From Anaerococcus urinomassiliensis (GTDB taxonomy: Bacteria; Bacillota; Clostridia; Tissierellales; Peptoniphilaceae): DNA of 64,000 nt. Numbering within the stretch: the first letter of the stretch is position 1; every line of letters begins with the position of its first letter. The notes beneath the pieces are model-generated. The model saw only the letters and a list, made by a program, of their open reading frames with translations, did no database searches and was not told the DNA's origin. The stretch spans positions 721,359-785,358 of the forward strand of contig NZ_LT635782.1 in assembly GCF_900128425.1 (NCBI RefSeq), in the 5' to 3' direction. Below are positions 25,682-35,730 of the stretch, one piece after another. A program made the translations under genes and the position numbers.

Positions 25682-27373
25682 TTATTCTACACTATCAATT
25701 ACTTCTTTCATAGCCTTGATCATTTCATCTTTCTTTGTATCAGAACCATCTTTGCTATCACTTATTGCATTGACATAAATCTTGATTTTTGGTTCTGTTC
25801 CAGATGGTCTAAGTGCAAGCCATGAGTCATCTTCAAAGTAATATTTCAAAACATTTGATTTTGGAAGGCCAGTATCATCAAATTTGTAGTCAATAATCTT
25901 AGCTGTTTTTAGGCCAGCAAGTTCATCTATAGGATTGTTTCTAACTTCTTCCATAATTCTTCCGATTCTTGCTTGTCCATCAAGGCCGGTTAGGGTGATT
26001 GATACAACTTCGTTGGCATAGAATCCGTGTTCTTGATAGATATCTTCAAGTACATCTAGCAAGGATTTGCCTTGTTTTTTGTAGTATCCTGCCATCTCAG
26101 ATATCATCATTGCAGAGTTTACAGCATCCTTGTCCCTTACAAAATCCTTGTAGTTATAACCTATAGATTCTTCAAAACCAAATACGAACTTACCTTCACC
26201 AGTTCTTTCTAGTTCATTTGCTACTGCATAAATGTTTTTAAATCCTGTTAGAACGTCATATTTTTGAACTCCGTATTTTTCACAAATAGGACTAATCAAA
26301 TCTGTTGATACAAGAGATTTTACTACAGCTGGATTTTCAGGAAGTTCTCCATTTTCCTTTAAGGCTGATAGGATATAGTTGGTTAAAAGTGATCCAATCT
26401 TATTGCCTGTTAAGAATACATACTCTCCATTCTCATCTTTTATTTCTACAGCACATCTATCTGAATCAGGGTCTGTTGCTAGTAATAAATCTGCATCTAG
26501 TTCTTTGCCAAGTTTTTCTGAATACTTGAAAGCAGCTGGGTCTTCTGGGTTTGGATATCCTACTGTTGTAAAGTTTGGATCTGGATTTTCTTGTTCTGCG
26601 ACAACGTATATATTTTTAAATCCACGTTCGTCTAATATTCTTCTAACTAGTTTGTTACCAGCTCCATTTAGTGGAGTATAAACAATTTTGATATCTTTAT
26701 CTATATCTTCATTAATTGTACAATCAAGTACTTCTTTTACATAGTCTTCTATCAAGTCATCACTAACCCATTCGATTATGCCATCTTCAATCCCCTTTTC
26801 AAAGTCTATACGTGGAATTTCGAAAAAGTCAGGGTGCTCAGCAATGTGGCCTAAAATTTTGTCTGCAGTTTCATCTAGGATTTGGCTGCCTTCGCTGTTG
26901 TATGCCTTGTATCCATTGTATTCCATTGGGTTGTGGCTTGCTGTAATCATTACTCCGGCAGCTGTTTTAAGGTGTCTAACTGTGTATGATAAAACTGGAG
27001 TTGGTTGAATTTCCTTGTGAATGTAAACCTTGATGCCATTAGCAGCAAAAACTTCTGCTGTTACGCGAGCGAATTCTTCTGATTTGTGACGTACGTCATA
27101 TGAGATTGCAACTCCTGCTTTTTTAGCATCCTCGCCCATTTCAGCAACTGTATCGGCAAATCCCTGGCTTGCTTGAGCAACCATGTATTCGTTCATACGG
27201 TTGGTTCCTGCACCTAGTTTGCCACGAAGACCTGCTGTACCAAATTCTAAGGAAGAATAAAACCTATCCTTGATTTCTTCGTCATTGTCTTTGATCTCTT
27301 CTAGTTCTTTTTTTGTCTGATCGTCAAATTTGTCATTGTTGTACCACAAATTAAAAGATTCTTTATAGTCCAT
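25682..27373 (-). CDS. pgcA: phospho-sugar mutase (phosphoglucomutase/phosphomannomutase)
   Basis: At 563 residues it fits the PgcA-type alpha-phosphoglucomutases. The phosphoserine loop is TASHNPMEYNG (Ser146), the metal-binding loop ATDPDSDR lies near 300, the sugar-specificity motif FGFEESIGY near 405 and the phosphate-binding RPSGTEPKIK near 525. It interconverts glucose 1- and 6-phosphate, joining glycogen turnover to glycolysis. It is the last gene of the glycogen operon and overlaps the pullulanase end by 11 bases. Confidence 0.92.
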   Translation of the reverse strand: MDYKESFNLWYNNDKFDDQTKKELEEIKDNDEEIKDRFYSSLEFGTAGLRGKLGAGTNRMNEYMVAQASQGFADTVAEMGEDAKKAGVAISYDVRHKSEEFARVTAEVFAANGIKVYIHKEIQPTPVLSYTVRHLKTAAGVMITASHNPMEYNGYKAYNSEGSQILDETADKILGHIAEHPDFFEIPRIDFEKGIEDGIIEWVSDDLIEDYVKEVLDCTINEDIDKDIKIVYTPLNGAGNKLVRRILDERGFKNIYVVAEQENPDPNFTTVGYPNPEDPAAFKYSEKLGKELDADLLLATDPDSDRCAVEIKDENGEYVFLTGNKIGSLLTNYILSALKENGELPENPAVVKSLVSTDLISPICEKYGVQKYDVLTGFKNIYAVANELERTGEGKFVFGFEESIGYNYKDFVRDKDAVNSAMMISEMAGYYKKQGKSLLDVLEDIYQEHGFYANEVVSITLTGLDGQARIGRIMEEVRNNPIDELAGLKTAKIIDYKFDDTGLPKSNVLKYYFEDDSWLALRPSGTEPKIKIYVNAISDSKDGSDTKKDEMIKAMKEVIDSVE

Positions 27374-29258
27374 TTTTTCCTCCTAAATGGTAAACATTTA
27401 TTGATAGACCATCTACATATAGGTCTGCTTCTATCTTCTTACTTGTATTTTTACCCTCTTTGTTAAAGATATTGTCAATTCTAAGTTTTTTATCTCCTAT
27501 AAAACTTTCTATTGATCTTCTTGGGATTATTTCTCCATCTTGGCCGACATTTATTACAACGAGATTCTTTAAACCTTCATATTCCAAACTATAAATTATC
27601 ATAGAATCCTTTAATCCATCCATAAACTTTAGATTGCTGCGAATAAATGTTGGATCAGTTTTTGTAAAGGCCTTCAATGATTTTCTTAGTTCTATCAAAT
27701 CTTTGGTGTAGTTGAAGATATTCAGGTGGTCTTCTTTTTCCTTCCAATTAATAGCATTTACAAAAAGTGGTGAATTGTAAGAATTCCTGTCATTTTTCTT
27801 AGTATGGTTAAATTCATTTCCCTCATATAAAAACACCTTGCCAAATGATAGGAAAATCATTCCTATTGCAAGCTTCACATAATCATCTATTTGATCCAAG
27901 TTTTTAAGAGAAATCTGCAATTTGTCATATAAAATCAAATTGTCGTGGCAATTAAAATAATTTATTGACTCGCTTGCATCATCTGCAAAACCACTCCTTA
28001 GGTCATCATAGGCGATAGAGCCAGCTATGGATTGTTCTATAATAGGCTTTAAATAATAGTCCCCCTGGATGTAGCCTGTCCCATAGGAATCAGTATCGCC
28101 CTTTATTGCATCTCGAAAAATGTCATTAAAGACTCCAAAACCATTAGATCTTTGTGAACCTTTAATAGTGTGAAGATCATATGGAAGGGTTGTTTCAAGA
28201 GCCATCCATGGTTCTCCATAGATAATTATGTTGGGATTAATCTTTCTAAGTTCTTTAACAGCAAGTTTTATGGTATCAAGGTCTATTACGGCCATAAGGT
28301 CAAACCTAAAGCCATCAATCTTATACTCCTTAACCCAATATTTCAAAGAGTCAATTATTAGTTTCCTTACAAAGGGTCTCTCGCTTGCTAGTTCATTACC
28401 CACTCCAGTAGCATTGGAAAAATTCCCATCATCAGTCATCCTATAATAATAATTTTTACCAAGTGTATTTAGATTTGAATCATAAGACTTAAATGTGTGG
28501 TTAAATACGACATCCATTACAAGGGCTATATTTTTTTCATGAAACTTTTGAATCATTTCTTTAATTTCAAATATCCTATTTGTAGGATCATCAGGATCTG
28601 TAGCATAAGATCCTTCTGGGTTAAAATATAGCTCAGGGTCATAGCCCCAGTTGTAGTTATCATCATCAAAAAATCTATCATTTGATTCATCAACACTTAT
28701 AAAGTCATATATAGGCAAAAGCTGAACATGGCTTATGCCAAGGTCAACTAAATTATCAATGCCTGTGGCAAGTCCCTTATAGGCAGTTCCCTCCTGGCAT
28801 AGGCCAAGATACTTGCCTTTGTACTTTACTCCACTAGTATCATCAGCTGTATAATTTTTGACATTAAGTTCATATATTATAGCTTCATTTTCTGGTATTT
28901 GTGGTACTTGCGTCTCTAGAAATCCATCAGGATTTGTTTTTTCCATATCACAAACTACAGAATACATAGAATTTATAGAAGAAGCAAAGGAGTAGGGGTC
29001 AGTCACCATGTATTTGTCATCCACAAAATACGAATAATAATATCCTTCATAATCTCCTGATAAAGTAACTTGGTAGATATCATACTGAGATTTTTCCATC
29101 TTTATAAAATCTTTTCTTGGATTTCTATAGTCTTTTGATATGGCCAGATATATTTGGTCGACTGATGGCGCAAAAACTCTAAAAGTAGTTTCATCTTTAC
29201 TATATATGGCTCCAAGTTTTATATCTTTAATTTGTTCATAGCTAATATTATTTATCAA
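27363..29258 (-). CDS. pulA: type I pullulanase (alpha-1,6 debranching enzyme), TTG start
   Basis: An N-terminal CBM48-like domain (about residues 15-100) leads into a GH13 catalytic barrel with the pullulanase motif YNWGYDP (about 202-208), DVVFNHT, nucleophile FRFD (Asp320), acid GEPW (Glu349) and HDN (Asp439). So, unlike its neighbours, all three catalytic acids are kept. It hydrolyses alpha-1,6 branches of glycogen or limit dextrins in the cytosol; there is no signal peptide. The start is a TTG nine bases after AAGGA, overlapping the phosphorylase-like gene by 11 bases. The next ATG would cut the CBM48. Confidence 0.9.
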   Translation of the reverse strand: MINNISYEQIKDIKLGAIYSKDETTFRVFAPSVDQIYLAISKDYRNPRKDFIKMEKSQYDIYQVTLSGDYEGYYYSYFVDDKYMVTDPYSFASSINSMYSVVCDMEKTNPDGFLETQVPQIPENEAIIYELNVKNYTADDTSGVKYKGKYLGLCQEGTAYKGLATGIDNLVDLGISHVQLLPIYDFISVDESNDRFFDDDNYNWGYDPELYFNPEGSYATDPDDPTNRIFEIKEMIQKFHEKNIALVMDVVFNHTFKSYDSNLNTLGKNYYYRMTDDGNFSNATGVGNELASERPFVRKLIIDSLKYWVKEYKIDGFRFDLMAVIDLDTIKLAVKELRKINPNIIIYGEPWMALETTLPYDLHTIKGSQRSNGFGVFNDIFRDAIKGDTDSYGTGYIQGDYYLKPIIEQSIAGSIAYDDLRSGFADDASESINYFNCHDNLILYDKLQISLKNLDQIDDYVKLAIGMIFLSFGKVFLYEGNEFNHTKKNDRNSYNSPLFVNAINWKEKEDHLNIFNYTKDLIELRKSLKAFTKTDPTFIRSNLKFMDGLKDSMIIYSLEYEGLKNLVVINVGQDGEIIPRRSIESFIGDKKLRIDNIFNKEGKNTSKKIEADLYVDGLSINVYHLGGKNGL

Positions 29259-31494
29259 AACTTCTTTTCCTTTTTAATAAGTCATCTAGGTTAAATTTGC
29301 TAGCCCATATGAAATTTTGCATACTATTTTGTGTCCATTTTTCCTTGTCTATATAGTCTTTTTGCATATCTTTTCTTAGGTTCACAAGATTTTCTAGGTC
29401 TAGGAATACATTAAATGAATCATTGTATAGTAGTATTTCGTCATATAAGTTTTTAAAATCATATGGGAAAGCTTCCTTAGGCTCATTTAATAGCCTGTCA
29501 ATAGTATATTTTACTATTTTGTTTTGATAAATGATATCATTAGCAATATATTTTCTTTCTTTTCTTATTGCCTCATAAGTTTTATAATCATCATCTAATA
29601 GATAAAATTCATTAGCAATATCCAAATTTTCAACAATTCCTGCCTTAGTTGAAATCACATTTGACATATTGTATAGACAGTTTATTATATCAAAGTTTTG
29701 ATTATCCATTAATGGATGGGCTAGGTTAGAATATACATCTGCCGCTGGATAAAGTATTCTCAGGTCTTTAACCCCAGTATTTTCTACAAAAATAATCTTG
29801 ATTTTCTTACTTATAATCTTATCTGCTTCTATAAGTTTTTTAAGGGCTAGAATAAACTTTATGGTTTCCTTTGCCACATAGTAACCCTCATTGGCCTTGC
29901 CAGAAAAAATATAAGTTTTTGGTACAAAATAAGCATTTGTATTATCTCTTAGATAAAAATATTCATAGGCAATTTCTAGGGCATTTAGTATTTGCCTTTT
30001 GCTTTCGTGAATTATAGATAGCTGCAAATCAAATATTGAATAAGGATTTATGGATGGATCTTTCAAATATTTGCTTAGCTTTACTTTATTATAGAATTTA
30101 ATTTCATCTAGGCTATCGATAAAGTCTTTGTTCTCTTTTAGATAAATAAGCTTCTTGCTATCATTTCTATAATCATTGATATTATATTCTCTAAGAAGAT
30201 CATAAAGCTTAAGGTTTGCAGATTGACCGTACATTTGCCTATCGCTTCCCATGTTCATATAGGAAGTATTGTTTGATATTGACTTGTTTTCAAAAAGCAC
30301 CTTAGATAAGAAGATATATTCCCTGGATAGGACTATATTAATATTTTTAAAAATCATCTGTCCATTTTCTATTAAAGGCAAATAGCTTTCTGATTTTCCT
30401 AGTTCTGTTTGTATGTCGATAATAGTACTATAAAGTTCTGGATTCAGCTTTCTTATTTCATCGGCTGGATAGTTTTCTAGTGAATCATCTGTTATAGAAA
30501 ACACTAGGTGGTAGAATATTTCCCTTGTATAAGCTATAGCTTTTCTCATAGTGAATTTATGTTCTCTTGTAAGGATTCTGATAAATTCGACTAAGGCTAG
30601 GGTCGGATGAATGTCGTTTATAATAACTTTAGTTTGTTTATTGATATTATTTATATCCTCATAATACAAGATGTATCTTCTTACAAAGTCTCTCATAGCT
30701 GATGCTGCAAAGAAATATTCTTGTTTTAACCTTAAAATCTTGCCCTCATATGAAGAATCGTCTACATAAAGAAACTGAGTAATTGAAAGGTTATTAATAT
30801 AATCCCCATAGGCATTGATTATATCCCCATTAGAAAACTCGTTAACATCTATTACTGAAGTTGGCTCAGATTTAAAAAGTCTAAGTGTATTTACAAATTT
30901 AGCATCAGATGAAAGTATGGGCATGTCGTAGGTTACAGTCTTGTGGTTTTTCCCATATATTTCTATTAGATTTGTAAAAGATTTTTGGTGTTCCCAATTT
31001 GACCCGTGTTCTAACCATGAATCTGACCTTACTTCTTGCTTACCGTTGGCTATAACCTGCTTAAAATCACCTGATTCATAGCGAAGTGCGTAGGCTGTGG
31101 CCTTTATCTTTTGATCTGTTAGAGCATTTATAAGGTAGGAAGAACCCATGCCCATATCACCAATGCCGAGGGCTGGGTCTAGGTCATAAGCCATGATAGA
31201 ATCATAATCAAAGCCAATTTCACCAATGGCTGCCTTAATCTCATCTTCAATATCAAGTTTATATATTATGTTTGATAGGAAAGACCCAGGCAGATACTCA
31301 AAACTTAATATATAGACTTCGTAACCCTCTTTTATTTTCTTGGAAGAGACCCAAGTCTTGCCTACACTTTCCATAATATAACGGCATAGGCAATCATAGA
31401 TTTCCCTTTCTCTTGCTGTGTTTAGGTCTTTAGCATAAAAAGAATACAAATAATTTTGTATTCTTTCTATGATAGTATTCTTATTAATTTTCAT
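29248..31494 (-). CDS. glycogen phosphorylase-like protein lacking the PLP lysine (predicted pseudoenzyme)
   Basis: Similarity to GT35 phosphorylases runs the full length (748 aa): LRLKQEYFFAAS, VIINDIHPTLAL, SIFDLQLSIIHESKRQ, KANEGYYVAK, IIFVENTGV and LYPAADV all align. Active-site residues are changed. The GNGGLGRLAAC loop reads GIGDMGMGSSY, the NGV/TNG-ITPRRW segments are missing, KRIHEYKRQ reads SIIHESKRQ (phosphate-binding Lys and Arg lost), and EASGTGNMKF is replaced by a segment with NMS, losing the Schiff-base Lys (about residue 611). I infer no phosphorolysis; glycogen or enzyme binding may remain. The start is the ATG one base after the glgA TAG. Confidence 0.8.
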   Translation of the reverse strand: MKINKNTIIERIQNYLYSFYAKDLNTAREREIYDCLCRYIMESVGKTWVSSKKIKEGYEVYILSFEYLPGSFLSNIIYKLDIEDEIKAAIGEIGFDYDSIMAYDLDPALGIGDMGMGSSYLINALTDQKIKATAYALRYESGDFKQVIANGKQEVRSDSWLEHGSNWEHQKSFTNLIEIYGKNHKTVTYDMPILSSDAKFVNTLRLFKSEPTSVIDVNEFSNGDIINAYGDYINNLSITQFLYVDDSSYEGKILRLKQEYFFAASAMRDFVRRYILYYEDINNINKQTKVIINDIHPTLALVEFIRILTREHKFTMRKAIAYTREIFYHLVFSITDDSLENYPADEIRKLNPELYSTIIDIQTELGKSESYLPLIENGQMIFKNINIVLSREYIFLSKVLFENKSISNNTSYMNMGSDRQMYGQSANLKLYDLLREYNINDYRNDSKKLIYLKENKDFIDSLDEIKFYNKVKLSKYLKDPSINPYSIFDLQLSIIHESKRQILNALEIAYEYFYLRDNTNAYFVPKTYIFSGKANEGYYVAKETIKFILALKKLIEADKIISKKIKIIFVENTGVKDLRILYPAADVYSNLAHPLMDNQNFDIINCLYNMSNVISTKAGIVENLDIANEFYLLDDDYKTYEAIRKERKYIANDIIYQNKIVKYTIDRLLNEPKEAFPYDFKNLYDEILLYNDSFNVFLDLENLVNLRKDMQKDYIDKEKWTQNSMQNFIWASKFNLDDLLKRKRSFDK

Positions 31495-31495
31495 A

Positions 31496-32926
31496 CTAGG
31501 CTCTTGTTTCATCATATAAATCTTTATATTTTTTAGCTGACATTTGCCAGTCTATATCGCTTTTCATTGCATTATTAACAAGTCTATTATGTGCTTCTTT
31601 ATTATTTTTATAAATATTTATAGCGTTTTTGATTGTAAATAATAACTCATGGGCATTGATATTTGAGAAAGAATATCCTGTACCCTCACCTGTGTATTCA
31701 TTGTAAGGAATAACCGTATCCTTAAGGCCACCTGCCTCACGAACTATAGGCAAAGCTCCATAGCGCATAGCAATTAGCTGGCTGATTCCACAAGGTTCTG
31801 AGATTGAAGGCATAAGGTAAAAGTCACTAGATGCATATATTTGGTGAGCTTCTTGGCCACCAAAATAAATTCTTGCTGAAAGTTTTTCTGGATATTTCCA
31901 AGCAAAATATTTTAGCATTTCTTCATAAGTATAGTCACCAGTACCTAGGGCTACAATCTGGATATCTTCTTCCAATAGCTCATCTAATATGTACCTTACA
32001 AGGTCCATACCCTTCATTTCGTTTAACCTTGTTACCATACCAATCATTGGTACATCTTCTCTTTGTGGTAGACCGTATTGTTTTTGTAAGGCTAATTTAT
32101 TGTTAACTTTTTTGTCTATACTATCTATGTCAAAATTTTGATTTATAAGTTTATCCGTTGCAGGATTCCATTCATTATAGTCTATACCGTTTACAATGCC
32201 TGATAATTTGTAATCATATTCACGAATAACCCCATCCAGACTCTCTCCATAGAATGGGTAGTGGATTTCACGAGCATAATTTTCTGAAACAGTATTGACA
32301 GCAGTAGCATGGATTATTCCAGCTTTCATAAAGTTAATTGCATCATAATATTTCAAATCATTTTCGTTAAAATATCCACCATCAAGACCAGCCAGTCTCA
32401 TTATATCTGGGTTAAATACGCCTTGGTATTTCAAATTGTGGATGGTAAATAATGTTCTTATATCGTTATAGTAGCTATCCCCATGCCTAAAATCATTTAC
32501 AAATACATTGACCATAGCCGTATGCCAGTCATTAGAGTGGATAATGTTTGGTTTAAAGTCTATTTCTTTTGGAAGTAGGGTACAAGCTTTTGAGAAGAAA
32601 ATGAATCTTTCTGCATCGTCATCAAAGCCATAAGGATATCCCCTATCAAAGTATTCTTGATTATCAATGAAATAATAGCAGACTCCATCATAATCGAGTC
32701 TATAAACTCCTGCGTATTGGTGTTTCCAATCTAGGTCTACATAAAACTCAGTGACCTTTTCCATTTTTGAAAGATATTTTTCGTCGATAGAACCATACAT
32801 AGGGATTACAGCTCTGACATCAACGCCGATCTTTTTAAGTTCTTTTGGTAGAGATCCAGCAACATCGGCTAGACCTCCTGTCTTGATAAAAGGTACTGCT
32901 TCACTAGCTAGAAAAAGTACATTCAT
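31496..32926 (-). CDS. glgA: glycogen synthase (ADP-glucose-dependent)
   Basis: The GT5 N-terminal motif KTGGLADVAGSLPKEL, which binds ADP-glucose, the HNLKYQGVF segment near 165 and the C-terminal SISEPCGISQLIAMRYG (catalytic Glu) are intact. The enzyme adds glucose from ADP-glucose to the non-reducing end of alpha-1,4 glucan. The start MNVLFLAS is fixed by GGAG at ideal spacing and lies two bases after the glgD stop. At 476 aa the length is standard. Confidence 0.96.
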   Translation of the reverse strand: MNVLFLASEAVPFIKTGGLADVAGSLPKELKKIGVDVRAVIPMYGSIDEKYLSKMEKVTEFYVDLDWKHQYAGVYRLDYDGVCYYFIDNQEYFDRGYPYGFDDDAERFIFFSKACTLLPKEIDFKPNIIHSNDWHTAMVNVFVNDFRHGDSYYNDIRTLFTIHNLKYQGVFNPDIMRLAGLDGGYFNENDLKYYDAINFMKAGIIHATAVNTVSENYAREIHYPFYGESLDGVIREYDYKLSGIVNGIDYNEWNPATDKLINQNFDIDSIDKKVNNKLALQKQYGLPQREDVPMIGMVTRLNEMKGMDLVRYILDELLEEDIQIVALGTGDYTYEEMLKYFAWKYPEKLSARIYFGGQEAHQIYASSDFYLMPSISEPCGISQLIAMRYGALPIVREAGGLKDTVIPYNEYTGEGTGYSFSNINAHELLFTIKNAINIYKNNKEAHNRLVNNAMKSDIDWQMSAKKYKDLYDETRA

Positions 32927-32928
32927 TT

Positions 32929-34050
32929 TTAGCTCCATTCTTCCATTACTTCATTTTTTGATGATACAAATGGGTGAACCCTGTTACCAAATAATTTCAC
33001 GTTGTTTCCTATCTTTGTTCCCTTATCAGTTATAACAAAGTTAAGTATTGCGTCATTACCAATAACTGTATCTTGGAAGATAACTGAATTTTTGATAACA
33101 GCACCCTTTTTAACTGTAACTCCCCTAAAGACTATTGAATTTTCAATCTCACCTTCTATAATAGCACCATTTGCAACAAGAGAGTTTTTAACCTTACTAT
33201 CTTTTGTATATGATGTTGAAGGTTCATCCTTAGACTTGGTATAAACTAGACCATCTTGGTAAAATAAGGAGTCGTATAATTCTTCGTCTAAAAGCTTCAT
33301 ATTTGCTTCAAAGAATGAAAATGTATCCATAATAATCTCAATATGCTTCTCAGTCCTATAAAAATCAATGTTTAAATCTTCTGGTAGAGAAAATATTGCT
33401 GTAAGAAGTGATGAAATAGTATTTCTCTCAACCGCATATCTTAATACCTTGATTAGAACATCTCTTTTTATTAGTATTGAACCTGCGAAAAGATCGAATT
33501 CATCCGATAAACCTAGGTTAGTACCAAGGCTTACTGGATTATTATTTTCATCAGAATTTATAATCTTTCTATTTAGATAAAAACCATCGTCATCGCGCAT
33601 TCTTTGTGTAAATATCAATACATCACTATCATTTGATTTTATATATTCTTTTGCATCGCTTATATCAACCTTTGAAATGTACATTGGATTGGTAATAAAA
33701 ACATATTCTGCATTAGAATCCTCAATACCTCTAATAGTGTCATAATATGTTTCAACTTCGCTAGGATTTGCAATACCGTAATTTGGAGGAATTATTGTAA
33801 GACCACCACGTCTGCGGTTAAGTTCCCAACTTCTACCATTTCCTATGTGATCTAAGGTTGATCTCATCTTCCTACCTGCAAATAGTATCACATTGGTAAT
33901 ATCATAATTTGTCAGATTTGACAAAGTAAAGTCAATAATCCTATACCTTCCACCAAATGGTAGCATATAATCTGGTCTAACCTTGCACAATTCATCATAA
34001 TTTCCAGAATCAAACTCTGAACTATACACTAAAGCTAAAATGCTATCCAT
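32929..34050 (-). CDS. glgD: GlgD, non-catalytic subunit of ADP-glucose pyrophosphorylase
   Basis: The 373-residue protein has the nucleotidyltransferase fold with LPFGGRYRIIDFTLSN but lacks the GlgC substrate loop GGQGSRL; the equivalent reads YSSEFDSGNYDEL. The C-terminal left-handed beta helix is present (SIVFRGVTVKKGAVI). In Firmicutes GlgD is inactive alone and boosts GlgC in a GlgC/GlgD heterotetramer. It is immediately downstream of glgC, with one base between the genes. Confidence 0.93.
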   Translation of the reverse strand: MDSILALVYSSEFDSGNYDELCKVRPDYMLPFGGRYRIIDFTLSNLTNYDITNVILFAGRKMRSTLDHIGNGRSWELNRRRGGLTIIPPNYGIANPSEVETYYDTIRGIEDSNAEYVFITNPMYISKVDISDAKEYIKSNDSDVLIFTQRMRDDDGFYLNRKIINSDENNNPVSLGTNLGLSDEFDLFAGSILIKRDVLIKVLRYAVERNTISSLLTAIFSLPEDLNIDFYRTEKHIEIIMDTFSFFEANMKLLDEELYDSLFYQDGLVYTKSKDEPSTSYTKDSKVKNSLVANGAIIEGEIENSIVFRGVTVKKGAVIKNSVIFQDTVIGNDAILNFVITDKGTKIGNNVKLFGNRVHPFVSSKNEVMEEWS

Positions 34051-34051
34051 C

Positions 34052-35185
34052 TTATTCCTCCTCGATTCCTTCTGAACTTACAAGATAAACCTTATCATCG
34101 CCTTCTTTGCCTATATTTTCTGTAATCTCAATATCTTCAGCAACTACACAGTTGTAAATCTTAACCCCTGCCTTAACCGTAGATCCATTTAATAAGACAC
34201 TGTCACAAACTTCAGCACCTTCTTCAACTTTAACATTTGAGAATAAAACTGAATTCTTAACTTTGCCATTAATCACACAAGCTTCATTAACTAGAGCATC
34301 TTCAAGTATACCTTCTTTGCCAATCCTGTGTGGTGGCAAGTTTAGGCTTGTAGTATATATTTTCCAATCTTCGTCATAAATCCTTAGCTCATTATTAGGA
34401 TCGATAAGGTCGAGGTTAGCTTGCCAGAAACTCCTTACAGTTCCAACATCTTTCCAATATCCATCAAACTTATAGACGTAAAGAGGTTTGCCATCATTAA
34501 GCATTTTAGGGATAATATCTTTACCAAAGTCATTTGAAGAATCAGGATTATCATTATCTTCTATTAGGGCCTTACGTAGCACTTTCCAATTAAATACATA
34601 AATTCCCATAGATGCAAGATTAGATTTTGGATCTTCTGGTTTTTCTTCAAACTCAGTGATTTTGCCATCTTCATCAGTATTCATAATACCAAATCTGCTA
34701 GCTTCATCCCAATCAACTTCCATTACCGCTATAGTAGCATCAGCACCCTTTTCTTTATGTATATCAAGGAGTTTCCTATAATCCATCTTGTAAATATGGT
34801 CACCTGATAATATCAAAACATATTCTGGATTGACGCTATCAAGATATTTAATATTTTCATAAATAGCAGATGCGGTACCTTCGAACCACTTACCCCCATC
34901 TTCAGTATAATATGGTGATAATATTCTTAATCCACCGTTATTTCTATCATAATCCCAAGCAGAACCAATACCTAGGTGACGGTTTAAAAGCTGTGGCTTA
35001 TATTGAGTCAAAACACCAATATCCCTAATCTCTGAATTGGTAGAATTACTTAAAGCAAAATCTATAATTCTGTATTTTCCACCAAAAGGAACTACAGGTT
35101 TTGCCATATCTTTAGTCAAGGCCTTAAGACGTGAACCTTGACCACCAGCCAATAGCATAGCTACTGTCTTATTTGAGTTTCTCAT
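34052..35185 (-). CDS. glgC: glucose-1-phosphate adenylyltransferase, catalytic subunit
   Basis: The ATP loop [14 protein letters not shown] (about residues 11-24), [19 protein letters not shown] and the catalytic Asp region [10 protein letters not shown] are all intact, and a C-terminal beta-helix follows. It makes ADP-glucose and PPi from ATP and glucose 1-phosphate, the committed step of glycogen synthesis. The start is the ATG five bases after GGAGG; an earlier ATG would overlap that SD. It is the first gene of the operon glgC-glgD-glgA-glgP-like-pulA-pgm, divergent from ssrA. The 5' leader contains a small CCCAG/CTGGG hairpin. Confidence 0.96.
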   Translation of the reverse strand: MRNSNKTVAMLLAGGQGSRLKALTKDMAKPVVPFGGKYRIIDFALSNSTNSEIRDIGVLTQYKPQLLNRHLGIGSAWDYDRNNGGLRILSPYYTEDGGKWFEGTASAIYENIKYLDSVNPEYVLILSGDHIYKMDYRKLLDIHKEKGADATIAVMEVDWDEASRFGIMNTDEDGKITEFEEKPEDPKSNLASMGIYVFNWKVLRKALIEDNDNPDSSNDFGKDIIPKMLNDGKPLYVYKFDGYWKDVGTVRSFWQANLDLIDPNNELRIYDEDWKIYTTSLNLPPHRIGKEGILEDALVNEACVINGKVKNSVLFSNVKVEEGAEVCDSVLLNGSTVKAGVKIYNCVVAEDIEITENIGKEGDDKVYLVSSEGIEEE

Positions 35186-35295
35186 TGCATCCTCCATTGC
35201 GCATAATTATTTTCTTATTATATTAATACCCAGTAAAGCTGGGCGTAATTAGAAAAACCTTTTCTTATTATATATTTTACAAAATATCTCAATTT

Positions 35296-35324
35296 TTGAC
35301 AATAAGGTTTTTTCCTAGTATAAT
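35296..35324 (+). promoter_or_regulatory. consensus sigma-A promoter of ssrA
   Basis: TTGACA at 35296-35301, 17-base spacer, TATAAT at 35319-35324. This is a perfect consensus promoter, as expected for an abundant RNA. Confidence 0.95.
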
Positions 35325-35335
35325 TTATGCTACTT

Positions 35336-35690
35336 GGGGATGCCATGGTTTCGACGTGGTCGAATAATCATTGGTAGCAGGTCGTTTGCTGATCGTAAAT
35401 CAGTGTTTAAATATAAACGCAAACAACAATAGCGAAGCAAACTTCGCACTAGCTGCCTAAGAAACTGGTAGCAATGAATTGTAGGTTAGTCGCAAACTTA
35501 CAATTTGTTTCATAATTTTAGCGACAACTCTTCTAGCAAAGCTTTGAGCTAGTTGCAGTATGATGAAGCTAGCATATAACTTATTTGTAAGTTTATAAAG
35601 TTTTATGCGAAAACTTTAAACTTAATAAACCTGTAGAAGCCTCTGAGGACACTTCCACGGACATGGGTTCGACTCCCATCATCTCCACCA
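35336..35690 (+). ncRNA. ssrA: transfer-messenger RNA (tmRNA)
   Basis: The 5' end GGGGATGCCATGGTTTCGACG and 3' end TTCGACTCCCATCATCTCCACCA form the tRNA-like domain, with CCA encoded. The resume codon GCA at 35419 begins the tag ANNNSEANFALAA, ending in TAA at 35460. With the Ala charged on the tmRNA, the tag added to stalled proteins is AANNNSEANFALAA, ending in the ALAA degron read by ClpXP. Length is about 355 nt. It acts with SmpB to rescue stalled ribosomes. Confidence 0.97.
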
Positions 35691-35693
35691 AAC

Positions 35694-35730
35694 ACCTTGA
35701 AAGCATTGCAATTTCAAGGTTTTATTTTTT
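35694..35730 (+). terminator. terminator of ssrA
   Basis: Plus-strand stem ACCTTGAAA/TTTCAAGGT followed by TTTATTTTTT, four bases after the encoded CCA. Confidence 0.9.

Noticed and set aside
32929..34050. glgD as a decayed duplicate of glgC
   Set aside because: The loss of the catalytic loop is the norm for GlgD, a known functional subunit in Firmicutes.
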